From: Pedobacter sp. MC2016-24
Lineage (GTDB): Bacteria > Bacteroidota > Bacteroidia > Sphingobacteriales > Sphingobacteriaceae
Direction: 5' to 3'
NCBI RefSeq assembly: GCF_015223055.1
Contig: NZ_JADFBX010000001.1
Span: forward strand, 992,001 to 1,056,000
DNA: 64,000 nucleotides
Position 1 is the first letter of the stretch, and each line of letters opens with the position of its first letter. Positions 52,040 to 61,771 of the stretch are shown one piece after another. The notes below the pieces were generated by a model. The model was not told the origin of the DNA. It saw only the letters and a list, made by a program, of their open reading frames with translations, and ran no database searches. The translations under genes and the position numbers were made by a program.

Positions 52040-53176
52040 CTATTTCGTTACGATCACCCTCCTTCCTTCAATTTTAAAATGTACGTTACCTGTGTATTCG
52101 AGCATATTTAGAATTTCAGAGAGGTTCTTGTTCCGTGATATTTCACCTTTGTATTTAAATACCGGGTCTGGCTGTAGCTGGTAGTTTACCTCTACGTCAT
52201 ACCAACGGGAAACTTTAGCCATCACGTCGGCTAAGTTTTCATCAAATTTAAAATAGCCATTCTTCCAGGCCATGACATCTTCCAGATCTACATCCGGTAC
52301 CACTTTCAATTTATCCCCTGATAACTGGGACTGTTCACCAGGTTTCAGAATCATTGACTCACTGGCACTGGCCACCCGCACACTTCCCGTAAATAAGGTT
52401 GTTTTAATGACCGCTTCATCCGGATAAGCCATGATGTTAAAATGCGTGCCCAGCACTTCCACGGTCTGTCCTTTGGCAATTACCCTAAAAGGAAGATTTT
52501 TATTGTGGCTAATCTCAAAATACGCTTCTCCATTTAATTCTACCCTTCTTTCTCTTTTAGAAAAACTAACCGGGTATTTTAAACTCGATAAAGCATTTAA
52601 AAAAACCTTCGAACCATCCGGTAAGATGACCTGCCACTGTCCACCTTTAGGAGCTTCAATGGTATTGAATTCATTTTGTCCGTTACCCGCTACACCGCCG
52701 GTTGCCTGATAGATCAATTGTCCCTTTTCATTCTTGCTGATCAGTACGCCTGCCTGTTTGGCCACCTCGCCATTCATGGCATCAGTTAAACTGATCTTCC
52801 GCCCATCGGCCAGGGTAAGCAAGGCTTTATTTTTACCAGGATTGACGTCGTTTTTAGCCAGGGAAACAGCAACATTATCTTTTTGGCTTACATAAAAGAA
52901 CACCGCAGTCATAGCGATGAGCAATACGGCCGCAGCTGCAGCGATACCAAAGCCAAGCTTTCTTTTGTTGGGGTTCAGCTTCACCAGATGATTAATCTGC
53001 GGATCAATCTTTAACCACATCTCTTGTTTGATGTTCAGGTAATCTAAGTCCTGAGGTATTTGCTGTGTAATTTCTGATTGCTGAGCAAACCAGTTCTCGA
53101 CAAGGCGTACCTCTTCTACCGATGCTTTACCTTCGTTATACTTATCAATCAATGCTATTGCCTGTTCCTTATTCAT
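52040..53176 (-). CDS. FecR family anti-sigma factor (block B)
   Basis: 378 residues: cytosolic N-terminus (MNKEQAIALIDKYNEGKASV), one membrane helix (FGIAAAAAVLLIAMTAVFFY, about 75-94), FecR domain (FNTIEAPKGGQWQVILPDGS, VELNGEAYFEISHNKNLPF, VLGTHFNIMAY, LKPGEQSQLSGDKLKV), and a C-terminal DUF4974-type domain (MAKVSRWYDVEVNYQ). The N-terminal sigma-binding part differs markedly from the block A FecR, which argues for separate sigma partners. It is encoded 120 bases after its sigma gene. Confidence 0.94.
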   Translation of the reverse strand: MNKEQAIALIDKYNEGKASVEEVRLVENWFAQQSEITQQIPQDLDYLNIKQEMWLKIDPQINHLVKLNPNKRKLGFGIAAAAAVLLIAMTAVFFYVSQKDNVAVSLAKNDVNPGKNKALLTLADGRKISLTDAMNGEVAKQAGVLISKNEKGQLIYQATGGVAGNGQNEFNTIEAPKGGQWQVILPDGSKVFLNALSSLKYPVSFSKRERRVELNGEAYFEISHNKNLPFRVIAKGQTVEVLGTHFNIMAYPDEAVIKTTLFTGSVRVASASESMILKPGEQSQLSGDKLKVVPDVDLEDVMAWKNGYFKFDENLADVMAKVSRWYDVEVNYQLQPDPVFKYKGEISRNKNLSEILNMLEYTGNVHFKIEGRRVIVTK

Positions 53177-53296
53177 TACGCATCCTCAGTTTACCCTGAT
53201 TTATAAGTAATAGCCATGAAATGTGTTTAAGGCGTAGATGAAAATGAATAAAAAACCAAAATTATCACAAACACCTGACTGTCAACTGATTTATTT

Positions 53297-53890
53297 TTAA
53301 TTTCTTTTGGAAAGTTCCAGAATGACCAAGCCGAGAGGTGCGTATACAGATAGTTTAGTCCGCAATATTTTCAAGGCATTATTGACTTGCTTTTTGACGG
53401 TTTGATCCGATAAGCCCAGTCGACCTGCGATTTCGGCATGAGAAAGGTTTTCTTTACGGCTCATTTCAAAAATCAGTTTCATTTTAGCGGGCAGGTTGTC
53501 AATTTCCCTTTGTACAATGCCCCGCAGTTCCCTTTCATCAATGTCTTGAATGGTTTCCATACTCACTTCTGAGGCATAAGCGGCCAGAGAGGATACATAA
53601 TCATTTTTCAGTTTACTGCGCTGGATAAATTTCAATACACTGTTTCTGGCACCGACATACAGATAACCAGATAAATTGTTGTTTTCCTGGATCAATGCAG
53701 ACTTATCCCAAAGGCCAACAAAAAGGTCCTGCACCAGATCTTTGGAGACTTCTTCGTCTCTGAGCATTTGGTTGACCTTATAAAACATCAAAACTGAATA
53801 CCGGTTGTAAATTTCAGTAAACGCAGTATGATCCCGCTCCTTTAAAAGCACGATCAGTTCAGCATCAGTAAAATCAGCATACGTTTTCAT
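53297..53890 (-). CDS. ECF RNA polymerase sigma factor (block B)
   Basis: 197 residues. Region 2: DHTAFTEIYNRYSVLMFYKV, SKDLVQDLFVGLWDKS, LSGYLYVGARNSVLKFIQ. Region 4: LPAKMKLIFEMSRKENLSHA, IAGRLGLSDQTVKKQVNNAL. It begins at MKTYADFTDAEL, a usual start for this group. Distinct enough from the block A sigma factor that the two relays are probably insulated. It is the first gene of block B and lies 87 bases from the YjbQ-family gene. Confidence 0.94.
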   Translation of the reverse strand: MKTYADFTDAELIVLLKERDHTAFTEIYNRYSVLMFYKVNQMLRDEEVSKDLVQDLFVGLWDKSALIQENNNLSGYLYVGARNSVLKFIQRSKLKNDYVSSLAAYASEVSMETIQDIDERELRGIVQREIDNLPAKMKLIFEMSRKENLSHAEIAGRLGLSDQTVKKQVNNALKILRTKLSVYAPLGLVILELSKRN

Positions 53891-53977
53891 TAACCGTTAT
53901 TGAAAGCTCCAGTTATTTATGAAGCAGTAAAATTAAGTACCCCTTGCAGAACAAACCTACATAAATATTATTTACAA

Positions 53978-54409
53978 TCACAGCCCATCTTCACCCCAGG
54001 CCGTAATCACGAGCCTTCGTTCCCCTCCGTAATTCCGGTGCTCACAAAGATAAATCCCCTGCCATGTACCCAGGGCAAATTGTCCATGACGAATTGGGAT
54101 TGACACCGAACAGCCCAAAACTGAGGATTTTAAATGCGCCGGCATATCGTCTGAACATTCGTAATCGTGCGCATAATCCGGGTCATTTTCCGGGATAGCT
54201 TTGTTAAAAAACATTTCAAAATCTTTACGCACAGTCGGATCGGCATTTTCGTTAATCGTCAATGAGGCAGAGGTATGCTGAATAAATACCTGACAAATAC
54301 CTGTTTTTAACCTGCTGATTTCTGGCATTGCAGCAATGATCTCTGCTGTAATTAAATGAAATCCTCTTTTCCTGGCGCGGAGTGTCAATAATTCTTGAAA
54401 AATTTTCAT
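53978..54409 (-). CDS. YjbQ / UPF0047 family protein
   Basis: 143 residues from MKIFQELLTL, which is the family's normal start; a more upstream ATG at 54427 adds six residues. Family motifs: ICQVFIQHTSASLTINENAD, DMPAHLKSSVLGCSVSIPI, GTWQGIYLCEHRNYGGERRL. Members are small trimeric proteins with a conserved His/Asp/Glu site; the E. coli homologue has thiamine-phosphate synthase side activity, but the true role is unsettled. Divergent from the secreted protein gene at 54540. Confidence 0.92.
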   Translation of the reverse strand: MKIFQELLTLRARKRGFHLITAEIIAAMPEISRLKTGICQVFIQHTSASLTINENADPTVRKDFEMFFNKAIPENDPDYAHDYECSDDMPAHLKSSVLGCSVSIPIRHGQFALGTWQGIYLCEHRNYGGERRLVITAWGEDGL

Positions 54410-54539
54410 GGGATACAATACTAACAAATCTAATACAAAAAAGCATTTTAATTGTTTTCATGGCCTCAATTCCGCTGCATGCACATTACGGCATTCGTTT
54501 TGTTTAGATGAAATCCTGGACAAGAACCCCTGTTACAAA

Positions 54540-56318
54540 ATGATCAAGTTTAAAAAGCACCATTACCTGTTGATTGCGACTTTAGTTATGCTCTGTATGC
54601 ATCATTCGGCCACTGCACAAATTTCAGAACCCGAATATCGCTTTAACGGTCCGGTAAAAACAATGCGTTTAATCAAAACGGACCATGGCAAAGCGCCTAA
54701 AGAACTGATCACAATTTTTGAATACGATAAACAGGGACGAAAAATTAAAGAAATTTCGCCCTACAATACCAGCAGCGAATTTTATTATACAAATGCAAAA
54801 ACTCAAATCGCTGCCTTGCAAAAGTCCTTCAACAAAGCTGATGGAAAAGAACAAAGTTTTAATGTTCAGGCCTACAATGCCGCAGGAAAGAAATTGTTGA
54901 GTGGTGAGTTCAGTAATGGTAGCTGGCAATACTTCTACATTTATGACCATGCGCCAAAAGTAACGGAAGAAAAGATGTTCAGCAGGAACGAAATCTACAA
55001 CCGCAAAACCACACAGTCCATAGATTTGTCGTCATTTACCATTCCGAATGGATTTGTACCCTTTGATTGGGACAAAAACCTATCCAGGGCCTGGGACGAA
55101 AAAAGCTTTGGCTATGCCCCTAAAAATTACGAGCATAAATTATTTTTCGAACTGGTCGAAAAAGGAAATCCAAAAAACAAAGTCACCTACAGTTACCAGG
55201 CTGCAGATGCTTATGATGCAGGAAAAGGATATTGGTACTGGTACAAAAACGATAAAAAAATTGAGGAGCGATACATTTACAATGCGAAGGACATATCAGA
55301 TTTCGGACATCGTTATACCTATGATCCGCAAGGCAGGTTACTGAGTGATACTTATGGTTATTACCAAAAAATGCCATCAGGTTTCATGCAAAGGACAACT
55401 TATCAGTACAATGCTAAAGGAGATCTGCTGAAAAGAACAGAAGTAGATGCGGATGCGAAAAATCCGGCTCCCTATGTAATCAACTATACGTATACTTACG
55501 ACAACAGGAACAATTGGACCAGTTGCAAATCTTTGTTTAAAGATGGATCAGGTAGCACGATTAAACGTACTTTCAGCTATTATCAACCCGGCGAAGCCAG
55601 CTTAAAAAATTCAATCGGGCCAACACATTATACCGCAGCCTTACAATTGCTACAGCAAAATAAAGCACCTGTAACAGCACAGTACAATGCCTATCTTCAG
55701 GCAAAACAAAATCAGGAACGTAATCCGGTACCTAAATCAAATGACCAGGGCCTTTCAACTTCCCGCTGGCGGGATTTTATACCCAAAAGGCAAGTGTTGG
55801 ATACCTCCGCAAGCGGCGACCTCAATAAAGACGGGCTGACCGATATGGTGATTGTTTACCAACCCGAAAAATTGCTGAAAAACGCACAAAATACAGAGCG
55901 CACACTGCGTATTCTTTTTGGCCAGCCGAATGGCGATTACCGCCTTGCAGTAGAAAGCAAAGGCGTAGTAGCTGACGAAAGCATGAACAATGTTTTTTTT
56001 ACGGGAGTGGAAATCAGTAAGGGTATTTTAATCGTCGATAACGAATTCCTTCGTGGTGGCTGTACCCATAAATACCGCTATCAAAACGGAGGGTTTTATT
56101 TGATAGGTGCCAGCCGAACAGATGGGGATGCGTCCTATACTTCAACCATTGATTACAACCTGAGCACCGGGAAATATATCCATGAGTACAAGAATTACAA
56201 CGAGGAAGAAAATAAAAACAAATCCTTTAAAAAAGAGGGTATTTTAAAACTCAATCCACTTCCCGGGATTAAAACATTCAGTTTATTTTCACTAAAAGTA
56301 GCTGATGCGTATTTATAG
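54540..56318 (+). CDS. secreted YD-repeat-like protein with VCBS-like C-terminus
   Basis: 592 residues from MIKFKKHHYLLIATL, chosen because it starts a clear signal peptide (ending SATAQ); the open frame upstream to 54408 adds 44 residues without such character. The middle has scattered YD-type motifs (FEYDKQGRKIKE, YTYDPQGRLLSD, YQYNAKGDLLKR, YTYDNRNNW) as in RHS/YD beta repeats, but too few for an Rhs toxin shell. The C-terminal 170 residues contain SGDLNKDGLTDMVIVYQ, a VCBS/FG-GAP-like calcium motif. No catalytic residues recognised. It is one of few plus-strand genes and converges on the hybrid regulator. Confidence 0.75.
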   Translation: MIKFKKHHYLLIATLVMLCMHHSATAQISEPEYRFNGPVKTMRLIKTDHGKAPKELITIFEYDKQGRKIKEISPYNTSSEFYYTNAKTQIAALQKSFNKADGKEQSFNVQAYNAAGKKLLSGEFSNGSWQYFYIYDHAPKVTEEKMFSRNEIYNRKTTQSIDLSSFTIPNGFVPFDWDKNLSRAWDEKSFGYAPKNYEHKLFFELVEKGNPKNKVTYSYQAADAYDAGKGYWYWYKNDKKIEERYIYNAKDISDFGHRYTYDPQGRLLSDTYGYYQKMPSGFMQRTTYQYNAKGDLLKRTEVDADAKNPAPYVINYTYTYDNRNNWTSCKSLFKDGSGSTIKRTFSYYQPGEASLKNSIGPTHYTAALQLLQQNKAPVTAQYNAYLQAKQNQERNPVPKSNDQGLSTSRWRDFIPKRQVLDTSASGDLNKDGLTDMVIVYQPEKLLKNAQNTERTLRILFGQPNGDYRLAVESKGVVADESMNNVFFTGVEISKGILIVDNEFLRGGCTHKYRYQNGGFYLIGASRTDGDASYTSTIDYNLSTGKYIHEYKNYNEEENKNKSFKKEGILKLNPLPGIKTFSLFSLKVADAYL

Positions 56319-56331
56319 ATCCGCATCAGCT
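56300..56331. terminator. hairpin between convergent genes
   Basis: AGCTGATGCG (56300-56309) and CGCATCAGCT (56322-56331) form a perfect 10-bp stem whose 12-base loop holds the stop codon of the plus-strand gene. No T-run, so termination is uncertain. It could serve both convergent transcripts. Confidence 0.4.
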
Positions 56332-56351
56332 GATCTAACCAGGATAAAATT

Positions 56352-59300
56352 TTACGTAAACCTCCGTTTAAATTCTGAGGGACTCAGTTCAAACTGTTTT
56401 TTGAAACATACACTGAAGTATTTTGCATTGTTAAAGCCAGTTTGATAAGCCACCTCTGCTACAGTTAAATCGGAATGCTCCAGTAAATCCGCACTTCTTT
56501 TTAACCTGATATTTAAAATGAATTCTTTGATCGACATGCCTACGATATCGTGAATTTTCTGATATAGAATGGTTCTCCCGGTATTCATATCAGAAACAAA
56601 ATCCTCAACCGAATAATTGGGATTTGCCATATTCAACTCAATGAACTTCATGGCCTTGATCAAAAGCTCTTCATCCATGGAGGTGATGGTAACCTTTGCT
56701 GGATCAACTACCAGGCGTTTACTGTACATCTCTCTCAATTCCTGCCGGTTCTTTAAAATGGTATCAATCTGTTGCAACAGGTACTCCACTTCAAATGGTT
56801 TATCAATAAACACAGTGGCACCGAATTCAAGCGCCTTAATCTTATTTTGATGATCGTCCCCCATCCCGGAAATCATCACAATCGGGATATGACTGGTTTT
56901 AAAATTCTCACGTAAGCGCTTGCAGACTTCAAATCCATTGCTATTGGGCATCATCAGATCTGTAATGACCAATTGCGGATAGATCTTCTCCGCCTTGATG
57001 ATGCCTTCCAGCCCGTCACTTGCGGTATACACATTGTATTTTTCCGACAATCTCCTTTCTAAATAACTCCGCATAGCCGGATCGTCTTCTACAAGTAAAA
57101 GGCTATTTGCTTTCCGTGCATTCTTAATGGCCGCATCTGGTTCGACCGACTCCAGCATGATGTCATCAATTTCCGAAATGGTATAATCATAAACATTCCA
57201 CTGCATGTCCCCTGCACTGGCTTCCTTTTTAAAAGGCAGCATCACCGTAAAGGAAATTTTGTTTGTTTTATTGACCATCCAGATTTTTCCATCGATGACC
57301 TCTACCAATTCCTTCACAATGGCAAGGCCAAGTCCGGAACTTTCTTCGAAAGTTGGCCGGAAAGCAGACAGGCGATTAAAAGAGGTGAAAAGAGAAGCAA
57401 TTTGTTGTTCCGAAAATCCAGCGCCAGTATTCAATACTTCTATGGAAATGTATGTATTTTGCTGCAGGTCCGGCCTGTCAGATAACCGCGCTTTTTCCTC
57501 ATCCGTAGATTCGTAAATTCTCACCCCCACATAGCCCTTACTGTTGGTATATTTCAAAGCGTTGGAGAATAAGTTGGTCAGGATTTTCTCAATGATATCA
57601 TAATCAAAAGCTACGGACAATTGGTCTTTGTGCGCCGTAATATTGGTTTCAATTTCTTTCTTGTTGGCATACAATTCAAACAGCCCAAACAAATCGCGGA
57701 CAAAGCTGATTAAATCACCTGTCTGCGGATTTAAAGTCACCTTCTGGCTCTCTATTTCCCTGAAGCGAAGCAACTGGCTGATTGTCCGCTGTATCCGCGA
57801 CACATTTTTTTCGATAAGCTGCATGTAACCAACAGTCTGATCACCGGGAACCAGGGTTTCACGCAATTGTTTAAGCGGTTCCAACACCAGTGTAAGCGGT
57901 GTTTTTAAATCGTGCGAGATATTGGTAAAGAAATCTGTTCTGGCCTGGTTCAAATCCCTCATATTTTGTTCTTTTAATGCTTGAAGCGCCAGTCTTTCTT
58001 TAAACACTTTTTTACTGGTGTAGTATCGCATGATGAAAAACAACAAGCCCAATCCGATCAGGCAATAAGTCAGATAAGCCCACCAGGAAAGAAAAAATGG
58101 AGGATCTACATGTATATAAAGCCGTGATATTTCATCAGCCCAAAGTCCGTCGTTATTGGAAGCCTTGATTTCAAAAGTATAATCCCCACTCGGAAGGTTA
58201 AAGAAATGTACCGACCGCTGATTGGAATTGATCCGCAACCATTTGTCGCCAAGTCCCAGCATGCGATACGCAAATTGGTTCTTATCCGCCGACAAATAAC
58301 TATTCGATGAAAACCTGATCTCAATATTAGACTGCCGACTGGAAAGCTCAATTTGATCGTGCTTTTGATCGGATAACATGGAGATGTCTTTCAACAAAGG
58401 AGAGCCCGCGGTACTGGCCGTAACACGGGTGTTGTTGATCAAAAATCCAGTAAAAAATACACGCGGTTTTTGTGGGTTTTTGTTCAGATATCCAGGGTCA
58501 AAAAGTATAAAGCCATTGGTACCGCCAAAAATCAGCTCTCCTTTTTTTGTTTTATAAGCTGACCTGATGTAAAAAGATCCACAGCTATTCTCCTTGTAAA
58601 ATCTGGCTTTATGAAACTTCTGCAGTTTTTGATCGTAATAATAAAGTCCTTCACTTGTACTCAGCCAGACATTTTTGGATACCTCATCTTCCAGGATACC
58701 GAACACCATTTTTGGCAGAAAACCATTTTGATGGTTAAAATTCAGGTAACTGCCATCTTTCTTTAAAACATTGATTCCCCTTCCCAAAGTTCCCAGCCAT
58801 AAATCCCCATTTGAAGTCTCATGATAACAACACAATTGGTTAACGGAATATGGACTGTCCTTGATGAAATAATGTTTCAGGACCCTCAGCGTCTTACGAT
58901 CCACAATAAATAATCCCTGATGGGTAATCAGCCTAAGGTTACTTTGCTGATCGAGATATAGCGCCTCTACTTCTAAATCTAATTGCTTGCCATTTAAGTC
59001 CACAACCCTGACCTGCTCAGTCGCACCAAGATTGTTTCTTCTATAAAAAAAGTTTTTATCAGGCTCCGTCATCCACCAGGTACCTTCCTTATCGCGCACA
59101 AAATCATAGACCGTTAAAGGTTGCTTACTGATTGGAGAAAGAAAATTCAGATCGCTGAATGTTTTTTGGTTCAGGTCATAAGATGAGATGCCTCCATTGA
59201 ATGTAGAAATCAGCAAATTTTTCCGCTCCGAATCAAAACGCAGGCGTTTGATCATATTGGAGTTAAGTGAATTCTTATTGGATTTCATGAAATGCTGGAA

Positions 59301-60416
59301 GGTATCGTTTTCCCTATTCCAGTAATTGAGTCCGCCACCTTCGGTTCCAATCCAGATATTGCCGCGGTCATCTTCCTGAAAGCAACTGACAACCGGATGG
59401 TTAAGTCCGCCGGGACTGGGGTTAAAATAACGCACATAGGCATCGTACAAAGAGCAATAAGCTATCTTTCCCCCATAAGTTCCAATCCAGGCCCCCTGAT
59501 CCGGATCCTGGTATATGGTCCAGATGGAATTGTTGGGTAACGAGAAGGCATCGTTTAAATTCATTTTCAATAAGCTATGCTGATCTTTAAACGGGTCATA
59601 AAGAAAAAGACCAACTTGTGTTGCTACCCATATCATTCCAGCCTGGTCACGAAATAGTTTTTTAGACATAATGGGCTGACTTCCTGCAACCGCAACCGGA
59701 ACATGTTTCTGGATCATACCCTGAGTATCAGTCACGTAAATCCCACCGCGCTGGGTAAGAAAATAGTAAGCACCATGGTACTCAAGTCCGTCATTGACCA
59801 GGTTTGCCGCAGTGGTACCGAAATTTGCAAACAATACAAAACTGCCTTTCCCGGGCGCTACTTTGTACAGCAGACCTTCCTGGGAAACGAAGATATTACC
59901 CTTCAAAATAATGAGATGACTAAAATACTTATGTTCAGGTAAGGGAAAACTGCCTGAAGTCCGGTTTTTCGGATCGTAGGACAACACACGATCTTCAGAT
60001 AGCATATACAATTTACCGCTGTCATGCAAAGAGATCGACCGGATTTTCCCCGGTAAGATTAAATCGAAAGCAAAATGTGCGTAATTGAATTTGAGCAGAC
60101 CGTGGTTTGTGGCCAGGAACAACCTGCCTTTTTTATCAGTAATTAAGGTTCCGAACGCCCATTTCACCTTGGGATTACTGGCAGAGACCAAATCATTCAA
60201 TTGATAGAATTTATTTCCATCATACATAAAAACAGCATCGGGACCGGTGTACCAGATTCGGCCTAAGCTATCTTTAGTGATACTTTGTATGCCTCCATAA
60301 TAGGAAGTTTCGGGCATGAGGTGAAAGCGATACCGGGATATATCTATAGCAAAAGCACTCTTAAAGAGCAAACTACAAAAGCAAAAGAACAAAAAAATGA
60401 ATTTGCGTATTCCCAT
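56352..60416 (-). CDS. hybrid two-component regulator (Reg_prop, histidine kinase, receiver, AraC)
   Basis: 1354 residues combining sensor and regulator in one chain. Signal segment (1-23); Reg_prop beta-propeller repeats to about residue 640 (SITKDSLGRIWYTG, DDRGNIWIGTEGGGLNYW, DLWLGTLGRGIN); Y_Y_Y domain (LPSGDYTFEIKASNNDGLW); membrane helix (WWAYLTYCLIGLGLLFFIM); HisKA with phospho-acceptor His in FFTNISHDLKTPLTL; HATPase (LTNLFSNALKYTN, SSGLGLAIVKELVE); receiver with Asp in LVITDLMMPNSNG and Lys in FIDKPFEVE; C-terminal AraC helix-turn-helix pair (VAEVAYQTGFNNAKYFSVCF). Such proteins sense a glycan breakdown product in the periplasm and switch on the adjacent utilisation locus. It lies upstream, in transcription terms, of nothing but its own terminator, with the esterase gene just behind its promoter side. 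Confidence 0.95.
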   Translation of the reverse strand: MGIRKFIFLFFCFCSLLFKSAFAIDISRYRFHLMPETSYYGGIQSITKDSLGRIWYTGPDAVFMYDGNKFYQLNDLVSASNPKVKWAFGTLITDKKGRLFLATNHGLLKFNYAHFAFDLILPGKIRSISLHDSGKLYMLSEDRVLSYDPKNRTSGSFPLPEHKYFSHLIILKGNIFVSQEGLLYKVAPGKGSFVLFANFGTTAANLVNDGLEYHGAYYFLTQRGGIYVTDTQGMIQKHVPVAVAGSQPIMSKKLFRDQAGMIWVATQVGLFLYDPFKDQHSLLKMNLNDAFSLPNNSIWTIYQDPDQGAWIGTYGGKIAYCSLYDAYVRYFNPSPGGLNHPVVSCFQEDDRGNIWIGTEGGGLNYWNRENDTFQHFMKSNKNSLNSNMIKRLRFDSERKNLLISTFNGGISSYDLNQKTFSDLNFLSPISKQPLTVYDFVRDKEGTWWMTEPDKNFFYRRNNLGATEQVRVVDLNGKQLDLEVEALYLDQQSNLRLITHQGLFIVDRKTLRVLKHYFIKDSPYSVNQLCCYHETSNGDLWLGTLGRGINVLKKDGSYLNFNHQNGFLPKMVFGILEDEVSKNVWLSTSEGLYYYDQKLQKFHKARFYKENSCGSFYIRSAYKTKKGELIFGGTNGFILFDPGYLNKNPQKPRVFFTGFLINNTRVTASTAGSPLLKDISMLSDQKHDQIELSSRQSNIEIRFSSNSYLSADKNQFAYRMLGLGDKWLRINSNQRSVHFFNLPSGDYTFEIKASNNDGLWADEISRLYIHVDPPFFLSWWAYLTYCLIGLGLLFFIMRYYTSKKVFKERLALQALKEQNMRDLNQARTDFFTNISHDLKTPLTLVLEPLKQLRETLVPGDQTVGYMQLIEKNVSRIQRTISQLLRFREIESQKVTLNPQTGDLISFVRDLFGLFELYANKKEIETNITAHKDQLSVAFDYDIIEKILTNLFSNALKYTNSKGYVGVRIYESTDEEKARLSDRPDLQQNTYISIEVLNTGAGFSEQQIASLFTSFNRLSAFRPTFEESSGLGLAIVKELVEVIDGKIWMVNKTNKISFTVMLPFKKEASAGDMQWNVYDYTISEIDDIMLESVEPDAAIKNARKANSLLLVEDDPAMRSYLERRLSEKYNVYTASDGLEGIIKAEKIYPQLVITDLMMPNSNGFEVCKRLRENFKTSHIPIVMISGMGDDHQNKIKALEFGATVFIDKPFEVEYLLQQIDTILKNRQELREMYSKRLVVDPAKVTITSMDEELLIKAMKFIELNMANPNYSVEDFVSDMNTGRTILYQKIHDIVGMSIKEFILNIRLKRSADLLEHSDLTVAEVAYQTGFNNAKYFSVCFKKQFELSPSEFKRRFT

Positions 60417-60541
60417 AAACTGAATCGAAGAAGGTACAAAGCTTAGCTTTTTGAATTTACTATAATTATTCGTTTTCTATAATTTTATCTGCAACTGGCT
60501 CAGCTGCCGGCACATTTGTAATGAAAAGGACGAATACCCAT

Positions 60542-61768
60542 TTAAAGCCTGTAATGATAATCTGCAAATCGGACAAAGTTCTCCCAATCGTAAACATTCA
60601 GATCGTGGATGCCTGTACGGAAATGATAGCCGATAAAGGAGTTGATGATTGGGGAATTGAGGGGAGGTGGTTCTGGTGTCAGCATCGTTTTTCTGTCATA
60701 CAGACTGTACACCGCACGTGCATTCCACAACGAAAGGTACGAACCAAGGGGATCTGCCCAACGGTCTTCCACAGCATTTGTGGTATATACCGGCCTTGGA
60801 GCCATCAGGGCAATCAGCATATGCTGATCAACAGGAAGTTTGTCAACCTGACCGCTATATGTTTTATAACGATCAGCAAACCAGTAGCCAAACTGTTTAT
60901 TGATCAGACTGACCGTCTCACCATACTGGCGGCGGGCCAGAGCTGCCCCTGTGCTCCCGGAACAGCTACTGAATACCATGGCAAAACGCTGATCAAGTGC
61001 ACCAGCCCATAAGGATGTTTTACCACCACGGGAATGGCCAACCAAGGCAACTTTACGGGCATCAAGATCTTTATCGGTTTCAAAATAGTCCATAACCCTG
61101 CTGGCCGCCCAGGCCCAGGCACCAATCGCTTTCATGCCATCTTCGCGATCCAGCTGTTCTGGATAAAGCTGGTCGATTACACCGTGTTGATAAGCGTCTT
61201 TTTTGTCGGGTGCTGCATCTGCCACATGGAACGCAGCAATGGCATATCCCTTTTCAATCATCAGCTCTGCGGGCCAGAATGTGCTTTTCAGGCTGCGGCT
61301 GGGATCGGTATTTTTTTTACTGCGGTTATTGATCAGTAAAAAAACAGGCGCGGGCCCGTCGCGCCTGTTTGGTATAAATAGTACAATCGGGATGTCTATG
61401 TGTTTCCCTTTGTTCCAGATGCTGATGTTTACTTCTTTCAGGCAAGCACGTCCATCCATTGCATCGGGTATTTTACTGATCAGGTTAAATTTGATGCTGT
61501 CAAATCCTTCAGGTCTTTGGCCGTAAACATGTGTTTTAAATAAAGCAACAATTTCAGGTCTTCGCTTTTTTTCCCAAAGCGCTGTATTTTTAACTTTCTG
61601 TCCGGTAGTTGTCCGCAGCAAATCCGGCAGCTGATACCGGGGTACCTTTGCTTCATCATAGTTGACCACTTCACCCATAAACACGTCCGTTTTTTGGGCA
61701 TGAGCCTGGTTAACCACCATAAACCATACAAGCACGATGAACATTTTACCCCGGTTGATCATAGCCAA
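60542..61768 (-). CDS. CE15-like glucuronoyl esterase / alpha-beta hydrolase
   Basis: 408 residues with a signal peptide (1-24, ending QAHAQ), so exported. The nucleophile motif GHSRGGKTSLWAGA places Ser at about 246. Other CE15-type blocks are FSSCSGSTGAALARRQYGET, LPVDQHMLIALMAPRPVY and VEDRWADPLGSYLSL. A C-terminal GIHDLNVYDW holds the likely catalytic His (about 388). Family members cleave ester links between 4-O-methyl-glucuronate on xylan and lignin, though some bacterial ones act on other uronate esters. Three bases downstream of the DUF4832-type gene, so it is the last gene of the glycan operon seen here. Confidence 0.85.
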   Translation of the reverse strand: MAMINRGKMFIVLVWFMVVNQAHAQKTDVFMGEVVNYDEAKVPRYQLPDLLRTTTGQKVKNTALWEKKRRPEIVALFKTHVYGQRPEGFDSIKFNLISKIPDAMDGRACLKEVNISIWNKGKHIDIPIVLFIPNRRDGPAPVFLLINNRSKKNTDPSRSLKSTFWPAELMIEKGYAIAAFHVADAAPDKKDAYQHGVIDQLYPEQLDREDGMKAIGAWAWAASRVMDYFETDKDLDARKVALVGHSRGGKTSLWAGALDQRFAMVFSSCSGSTGAALARRQYGETVSLINKQFGYWFADRYKTYSGQVDKLPVDQHMLIALMAPRPVYTTNAVEDRWADPLGSYLSLWNARAVYSLYDRKTMLTPEPPPLNSPIINSFIGYHFRTGIHDLNVYDWENFVRFADYHYRL

Positions 61769-61771
61769 TTG

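Noticed and set aside
35036..53890. A tRNA or direct repeat flanking block B like that of block A
   Set aside because: Both ends were read; only the terminator at 35036-35059 and the YjbQ-family gene were found. No tRNA or long repeat is present.
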